From Vulcanimicrobiota bacterium (GTDB lineage Bacteria; Eremiobacterota; Eremiobacteria; Baltobacterales; Baltobacteraceae), in the NCBI GenBank assembly GCA_028287545.1, contig JAQBPL010000282.1:1-11110 (forward strand): DNA of 11,110 nucleotides, read 5' to 3'. Below are positions 6,421 through 11,110 of this stretch, piece by piece. The notes under the pieces were generated by a model that worked only from the letters and a program-made list of their open reading frames with translations, searched no databases and had not been told where the DNA came from. Both the position numbers and the translations under genes were made by a program. Each line of letters opens with the position of its first letter. The first letter of the stretch is position 1.

Positions 6421-6432
6421 AGGATCGAGGGG
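6421..6432 (+). promoter_or_regulatory. Ribosome-binding site of metH
   Basis: AGGATCGAGGGG directly precedes the ATG at 6433, with AGGA at a spacing of 8 nt and GAGG at 2 nt. This site, and the fact that MetH homologues begin close to this residue, fix the start at 6433 rather than at the in-frame GTG at 6373, which has no such site. Confidence 0.65.
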
Positions 6433-9400
6433 ATGGCAGATTATCTGGCTGCCCTGCGAGAGCGGGTCTTGGTCTTCGACGGAGCGATGGGCACCCAGCT
6501 GATGGCGCTCCACCTCAGCGACGACGATTTCGGCGGCGCGGCTTACCACGGCTGCAACGAAGCCCTGGTGCTCACCCGGCCCGATATGATCGAGCAGATC
6601 CACCGCGACTACTTCGCGGCGGGCGCCGATGCGGTCGAGACGGATTCGTTCACGGCCTCCCGGCTCAAGCTCGACGAGTACGGGCTCGGCGCGAAGACGT
6701 GGGAGATCAACCTGGCCTCGGCCCAGCTCGCGCGCCGGGCCGCCGACGCCTACTCCACCCCGGAGTGGCCGCGCTTCGTCGCCGGCTCGCTCGGGCCGAC
6801 CGGGATGCTGATCTCGTCGTCCGATCCGGCGCTCTCGAAGATCACCTTCGAGCAGTTGGCCGAGATCTACCAGGAGCAGGCCGCCGCGCTCATCGAGGGC
6901 GGCGTCGACCTGCTGCTGCTCGAGACGAGTCAGGATCTGCTCGAGATGAAGGCCGCGATCGCCGGGATCACCCGCGCCTTTGCCGCCGGCTCGCGGCGCG
7001 TCCCGATCCAGGCCCAGGCGACGCTCGACGTCACCGGCCGCATGCTCCTCGGCACCGACATCAGCGCCGTGTGCGCGACCCTCGACGCGCTGCCGATCGA
7101 CGTCATCGGCCTCAACTGCTCGACCGGGCCGTCGCATATGCGCGACCCGATTCGGTATCTGGTCGAATCGTCGCGCTGCTTCGTCAGCGTGATTCCGAAC
7201 GCCGGGCTGCCCCGCATGGGACCCAAGGGCGAGACGATCTATCCGGAAACCGCCGAAGAGATGTCGCGCGAACTCGAAGCGTTCGTGAGCGAGCTCGGCG
7301 TCAACGCGATCGGCGGCTGCTGCGGCACGACGCCCGAACACATCGCGGCGTTTCGCGCAGCGGTCGACGCGCTAGCGAAGGCCGGGCACACACCGCGCAT
7401 CCCCTCGCCGCAGCCGCTGCAGCTCGCGGCGTCCGCGATGACCTCCGTCGCGCTCAAACAAGAAGGCACGGTCCTGCTGATCGGCGAGCGCGTCAACAGC
7501 CAAGGCTCGCGCAAGATCAAGCGCCTGCTGCTCGCCGACGACTACGACGAGATCACGCTGGTCGCGCGCGCGCAGGTCGAAGGCGGCGCGCATCTGCTCG
7601 ACATCTGCACCGCGCTCACCGAACGCACCGACGAAGACGGGCAGATGGCGACGATCGTCAAGCGCCTGGCCCAGTCGGTCGAAGCGCCGCTCGTCATCGA
7701 CTCGACCGAACCGAAGGTCATCGAGGCGGCGCTCAAGATCTACGCCGGACGTCCGGTCGTCAATTCGATCCACCTCGAGAACGGCCGTGAGAAGGTCGAC
7801 TCCGTGATGCCGCTCGTCAAGGAAGCGGGCGCGGCCGTCGTCGCGTTGACCATTGACGAAACCGGTATGGCGAAGACCGCGGAGCGCAAGCTCGAGGTCG
7901 CCCGGCGCATCCACGACATCGTCGTCGACGAGTACGGCATTCCGGCCGGCGCGCTGATTTTCGACGACCTGACGTTCACGCTGGCGACCGGCGACGCGGA
8001 GTACATCGACTCGGCGGTCGAGACCATCGAGGGCATCCGCCTCATCAAGCGCGAGCTGCCGGGCGTGCTGACGTCGCTCGGCGTCTCCAACGTGTCGTTC
8101 GGCCTCAAGCCGGCGGCGCGCCACGTGCTCAACTCGGTGATGCTGCATCATTGCACCGAAGCCGGGCTCGACATGGCGATCGTGAACCCCGCCGAGATCA
8201 CGCCGTACGCCGAGATCAACGTCGAAGAGCGCGAGCTCTGCGAAGACCTCGTGCTCAATCGGCGGCCCGACGCGCTGCAGCGCGTGATCGAGCACTTCGA
8301 GGCGAAAGTCGTGCCGAAGGACGGCGCGCCCGTCGTCGCCGACGACTCCGACGCGCCGGTCGAAGTGCGCATCCACAACGCCATCCTGCGGCGTCGCAAG
8401 GACGGGATCGAGGCGAAGATCGACGAGGCGCTCCTGCAGCGCGGTCCTGTCGAGGTCCTCAACACGATCCTGCTGCCGGCGATGAAAGAAGTCGGCGACA
8501 AGTTCGGCGCGGGCGAGCTGATCCTGCCGTTCGTCCTGCAGTCGGCCGAAGTGATGAAGAAGGCCGTCGCGCACCTCGAGCAATTCCTGGAACGCAAGGA
8601 AGGGATGAGCAAGGGGATCATCGTGCTCGCGACCGTGTTCGGCGACGTGCACGACATCGGCAAGAATTTGGTCGGCACGATCCTCTCGAACAACGGCTAC
8701 ACCGTGCACGACTTGGGCAAACAGGTTCCGGTCGGCACGATCCTCGACAAGGCCGTCGAGGTGAGCGCGAACGCGATCGGCCTCTCCGCCCTGCTCGTGT
8801 CGACGTCGAAGCAGATGCCGACGCTGGTGAAGGAGCAAGTCTCGCGCGGTCTCGCCTATCCGGTCGTCATCGGCGGCGCCGCGATCAACCGCGACTTCGG
8901 CCGCCGCACCGCGTTCGCGCCGGAACGCTTCTTCGACCCGGGCGTGTTCTACGCGAAGGACGCCTTCGAAGGCCTCGAGCTGCTCGACGCGCTCACCGAC
9001 GACGCCGCCCGCACGACGCTGGTCGATCGCGTGCGGATCGAATCCGAAGCGCTGCGGGTGAAGGATAGCGGAGCGGCGACCGCGCCGGCGATCTCCGGGC
9101 TCACGGCGCGTGCCGAGGTCGGCGTCGCCGACGTCCCGCTGCCGCCGTTCCTCGGCGCCCGCACGATCGAGCACGTCGACCCGCGCGAGCTATGGCCGTG
9201 CTTCGACCTCAAGAGTCTCTACCGGCTCTCATGGGGCGGCGCGAGCACGAAGGGTGAAGACTGGGAACGGCTCGTCGCCGAGGAGTTCGAACCACGTCTG
9301 CGCCGCTACGAAGCGCTGGCGGAGCGCGAGCCGTTGTTGGAAGCGCGCTCGGTGTACGGGTACTTCCCCGCGGCGGGCAGCGGCGACGACGTGATCGTGT

Positions 9401-9915
9401 TCGATCCGCAGCAGCCGAGCAAAGAGATCGCGCGGTTCAACTTCGCCCGTCAGGTCGGCGGCGAACATCTGTGTCTCGCCGATTACCTGCGCGAACCCGT
9501 CGACGGCGGCGCGAGCGACGTCATCGCGCTGCAGGTCGTCACGGTCGGCGAGGAGCCCACGCGCCGCATCGACGCGCTTCAGGCCGCGAACGACTACAGC
9601 GAGGCGTACTACCTGCACGGCTTCTGCGTGCAGTCGGCCGAGGCGCTCGCCGAACGCATGCACCACCGCATCCGCGCGGAGCTGGGCCTTCCCGAGGGCC
9701 GCGGCAAACGCTACTCGTGGGGCTACGGCGCGTGCCCCGACCTCGAGCAGCACGCGACCCTCTGGCGCCTGCTCGACGTCGAGAACGCGATCGGCGCCTC
9801 GCTGACCTCCGCCTTCCAGATCATGCCGGAGCAGTCGACCGCCGCAATCGTCATCCACCACCCGCGCGCCGCGTACTTCAACGCCGCCGCCGTGAGGGAA
9901 CTAGCGGGGGTGTAG
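6433..9915 (+). CDS. metH: Cobalamin-dependent methionine synthase (5-methyltetrahydrofolate--homocysteine methyltransferase)
   Basis: Cytoplasmic enzyme making methionine and tetrahydrofolate from homocysteine and 5-methyl-THF through methylcobalamin. It is complete at 1160 residues, with all modules in the usual order. The homocysteine domain (1-~320) has 'VFDGAMGTQL' and zinc ligands Cys229 ('LNCSTG'), Cys296 and Cys297 ('GGCCGTT'). The pterin-binding domain (~345-610) has 'LLIGERVNSQGSRKIK'. The B12 cap (~640-725) and B12 domain (~730-865) follow, with 'GDVHDIGKN' (lower axial ligand His740) and 'GLSALLVSTS'. The AdoMet reactivation domain (~880-1160) has the RxxxGYxxCPD motif (Arg1093 to Asp1103, 'RYSWGYGACPD') and ends 'STAAIVIHHPRAAYF'. 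It can therefore be reductively reactivated in the usual way. The activation domain wording resembles the Chloroflexi/Thermus-like type more than E. coli. It is transcribed alone, away from fic; no B12 or SAM/SAH riboswitch fits in the short upstream gap. Confidence 0.97.
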   Translation: MADYLAALRERVLVFDGAMGTQLMALHLSDDDFGGAAYHGCNEALVLTRPDMIEQIHRDYFAAGADAVETDSFTASRLKLDEYGLGAKTWEINLASAQLARRAADAYSTPEWPRFVAGSLGPTGMLISSSDPALSKITFEQLAEIYQEQAAALIEGGVDLLLLETSQDLLEMKAAIAGITRAFAAGSRRVPIQAQATLDVTGRMLLGTDISAVCATLDALPIDVIGLNCSTGPSHMRDPIRYLVESSRCFVSVIPNAGLPRMGPKGETIYPETAEEMSRELEAFVSELGVNAIGGCCGTTPEHIAAFRAAVDALAKAGHTPRIPSPQPLQLAASAMTSVALKQEGTVLLIGERVNSQGSRKIKRLLLADDYDEITLVARAQVEGGAHLLDICTALTERTDEDGQMATIVKRLAQSVEAPLVIDSTEPKVIEAALKIYAGRPVVNSIHLENGREKVDSVMPLVKEAGAAVVALTIDETGMAKTAERKLEVARRIHDIVVDEYGIPAGALIFDDLTFTLATGDAEYIDSAVETIEGIRLIKRELPGVLTSLGVSNVSFGLKPAARHVLNSVMLHHCTEAGLDMAIVNPAEITPYAEINVEERELCEDLVLNRRPDALQRVIEHFEAKVVPKDGAPVVADDSDAPVEVRIHNAILRRRKDGIEAKIDEALLQRGPVEVLNTILLPAMKEVGDKFGAGELILPFVLQSAEVMKKAVAHLEQFLERKEGMSKGIIVLATVFGDVHDIGKNLVGTILSNNGYTVHDLGKQVPVGTILDKAVEVSANAIGLSALLVSTSKQMPTLVKEQVSRGLAYPVVIGGAAINRDFGRRTAFAPERFFDPGVFYAKDAFEGLELLDALTDDAARTTLVDRVRIESEALRVKDSGAATAPAISGLTARAEVGVADVPLPPFLGARTIEHVDPRELWPCFDLKSLYRLSWGGASTKGEDWERLVAEEFEPRLRRYEALAEREPLLEARSVYGYFPAAGSGDDVIVFDPQQPSKEIARFNFARQVGGEHLCLADYLREPVDGGASDVIALQVVTVGEEPTRRIDALQAANDYSEAYYLHGFCVQSAEALAERMHHRIRAELGLPEGRGKRYSWGYGACPDLEQHATLWRLLDVENAIGASLTSAFQIMPEQSTAAIVIHHPRAAYFNAAAVRELAGV

Positions 9916-9927
9916 GACTCGCCCCCG
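9905..9927 (+). terminator. Hairpin overlapping the metH stop codon (weak terminator candidate)
   Basis: CGGGGG (9905-9910) pairs with CCCCCG (9922-9927) around an 11-nt loop that contains the metH TAG. No U-tract follows, so intrinsic termination is doubtful. A second small fold (AGCC 9948-9951 with GGCT 9963-9966, then CGTTTATT) lies just before the next gene and is equally weak. The 60-bp gap to that gene and the shared direction leave read-through possible. Confidence 0.25.
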
Positions 9928-9975
9928 AATCGTGGCTTAACCCAAGTAGCCGCTTTTCGGAAGGCTCGTTTATTC

Positions 9976-11110
9976 ATGGTAGATGGTCGCACTTTTCTGC
10001 GTGTGCCGAGCCTTCACGCGCTCGTGCTGCTGGTATTTGCAGTGGGATGCGCCGGCGGTCACCCCGGCGCGGCGCCGCCCGTCCCCGCCAAGGCAGTGGG
10101 CGCCGAGCAAAAAGGCACGGCCGTCTTTCGCATCACGATCCCGAAGAAGGCCGCGAGCTCGGGAACGCGACGCCCCACCTACGTGTCGCCGGCGACGCAG
10201 GCGATGACCGTCGCGATCACCGGTCCGACGACGGTGAACCAAACGGTAGCGCTGACGCCCACGTCCGGCGGCTGCGCGAGCACCCTAGCGAGCACGCAGT
10301 GCACGCTGCAGCTCGCGCTCTCGCCCGGCAGCTATACCGCGACGCTCTCGACCTACGACGGCTACGACGCGGGGACGCAGACGGCGACCGGCAACGTCCT
10401 CTCGACCGGTCAGAACATTGCGTTTACGATCCTCGCGGCCCAAGCCAACGCGATCGCGATGACGCTCTCGGGAATTCCCGCGCAGCTCATTCTCACGCCG
10501 TTGACGCCGTTGACGACGGCGAACGGCGCCGGCTCGTATCACCTCGTCGGTGCGGGGAAGCATCCGTTCCTGGTCGAGGCGCTCGACGCCGACGGGAACG
10601 TGATCGTCGGCTCGGGAGCGCCGACCTTTACGGTCGGCGCGCCGACCGGGGTGCTGACGGCGTCCGCGGCGCAACCGGCGGCCGCGTCGCCGAACCAGTT
10701 CTCGCTCATCCCGCCGACGACGTTCGGAACCGGAACGGCGACGTTCGCGGTAGCGGCGACGTACGCGGGTCAGCCGACGGATGGATGCGCGCAGCCGGGC
10801 GCCGCGTGCGGCCCGGTGAACGTCGTCGTCGACATGGTGCGCGCGATCGTCGTCGCGAACTGCGGCACCTCTCCATGTCCCGGCGGCGCGGACTCGATCA
10901 CGATCTATGCCGACGGCGGGGCCTCGCCGCTCCAAACGATTACCGGAGCCGCCATAAGCAGCCCGCAGAACGTTGTCGCCGACACGGCCGGCAACATCTT
11001 CGTGTACAACGCCGGGTTCGGCACGACGCAGGAGTTCTTGGCCCCGACGTTCACGCCGGGCCCAACGATCAACTCGCCCGGCGGCACGATGGCGATCGCC
11101 GGCGACGGAA
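9976..11110 (+). CDS. Putative exported lipoprotein with beta-propeller (NHL-like) repeats (3' partial)
   Basis: The frame is open from the ATG at 9976 to the right edge: 378 codons, no stop. A GTG at 10003 is an alternative start, and GGAAGG lies 11 nt before the ATG. The N-terminus has a basic residue, a hydrophobic stretch 'LHALVLLVFAVGC' and then Ala/Pro-rich sequence. Cys25 in 'AVGC' could be a lipidation site, but Ala at -3 makes the lipobox poor, so a secreted or anchored protein is possible. Residues ~45-290 are Ala/Thr/Val-rich, apparently beta-sandwich-like, with paired cysteines ('GGCASTLASTQC', 'GCAQPGAAC'). From ~295 a propeller-like stretch begins ('IVVANCGTSPCPGGADSITIYADGG', quoted here in part, then 'SPQNVVADTAGNIFVYNAG'), and more blades probably follow off the edge. 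The domain is of a non-enzymatic, scaffold-like type in related NHL proteins. Function is unknown; I associate this style with Eremiobacterota. Confidence 0.78.
   Translation, partial: MVDGRTFLRVPSLHALVLLVFAVGCAGGHPGAAPPVPAKAVGAEQKGTAVFRITIPKKAASSGTRRPTYVSPATQAMTVAITGPTTVNQTVALTPTSGGCASTLASTQCTLQLALSPGSYTATLSTYDGYDAGTQTATGNVLSTGQNIAFTILAAQANAIAMTLSGIPAQLILTPLTPLTTANGAGSYHLVGAGKHPFLVEALDADGNVIVGSGAPTFTVGAPTGVLTASAAQPAAASPNQFSLIPPTTFGTGTATFAVAATYAGQPTDGCAQPGAACGPVNVVVDMVRAIVVANCGTSPCPGGADSITIYADGGASPLQTITGAAISSPQNVVADTAGNIFVYNAGFGTTQEFLAPTFTPGPTINSPGGTMAIAGDG

Noticed and set aside
6362..6432. B12 or SAM/SAH riboswitch upstream of metH
   Set aside because: Only about 71-101 bases separate the divergent starts, too little for a cobalamin riboswitch plus promoters, and I see no conserved B12-box or SAH-aptamer motif. 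Promoter boxes were also not convincing enough to list.
7372..9174. 600-codon open frame on the minus strand under metH
   Set aside because: Antisense shadow of metH in GC-rich DNA, with no recognisable domain and low-complexity Arg/Asp content.
9948..9973. Small hairpin with CGTTTATT before the last gene as metH terminator
   Set aside because: The stem is only 4 bp with competing pairings and a broken T-run, so it is not reported as its own feature.
10285..10935. 216-codon open frame on the minus strand under the last gene
   Set aside because: Arg-rich shadow. The plus-strand frame has a signal-like N-terminus, balanced composition and propeller motifs, and remains open to the edge.

Overview
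The window reads as one high-GC bacterial chromosome segment with four protein-coding genes and part of a fifth (five in all), plus a repeat-packed intergenic region between two convergent genes. I infer, with moderate confidence, a member of Candidatus Eremiobacterota (WPS-2) or a close relative. The main reason is the last gene: an alanine/threonine-rich exported protein with an 'RRPTYVSPATQ' segment, followed by a degenerate beta-propeller with 'IYADG...PLQTI...SPQNVVADTAGNIFV'. I associate that protein style with this lineage. No rRNA, tRNA or plasmid marker is present to confirm it.

Layout. (1) Positions 1-2933, plus strand: the C-terminal nine tenths of an AcrB-type (HAE1) RND multidrug efflux permease, cut by the left edge. 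(2) 2934-3668: a 735-base convergent intergenic region with no credible gene. It holds two related structured elements (A at 2960-3107; B at 3467-3623, inverted), a terminator-like hairpin, a REPIN-like long inverted repeat (3231-3338), and a four-copy 23-bp tandem array (3342-3433) with diverged outliers. (3) 3669-5414, minus strand: a short-form alpha-glucan phosphorylase (GlgP). Its proposed start overlaps the stop of (4), 5411-6361, minus strand: a Fic-fold protein with a C-terminal winged-helix-like segment, whose catalytic histidine and putative inhibitory glutamate are both replaced. (5) 6433-9915, plus strand, divergent from fic: a complete cobalamin-dependent methionine synthase (MetH). 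(6) 9976-11110, plus strand: a putative lipoprotein with a beginning beta-propeller, cut by the right edge.

How they fit together. fic and glgP look like a translationally coupled two-gene operon. metH is transcribed away from it across a divergent gap of about 70 bp. The efflux gene and the fic-glgP operon converge on the repeat region, where each transcript would run straight into one copy of the A/B element in the same sense orientation. The A/B pair is the most interesting feature. Its two copies differ at many positions, but the changes in two small hairpins and in the basal stem are largely compensatory, as expected if a folded form is maintained.
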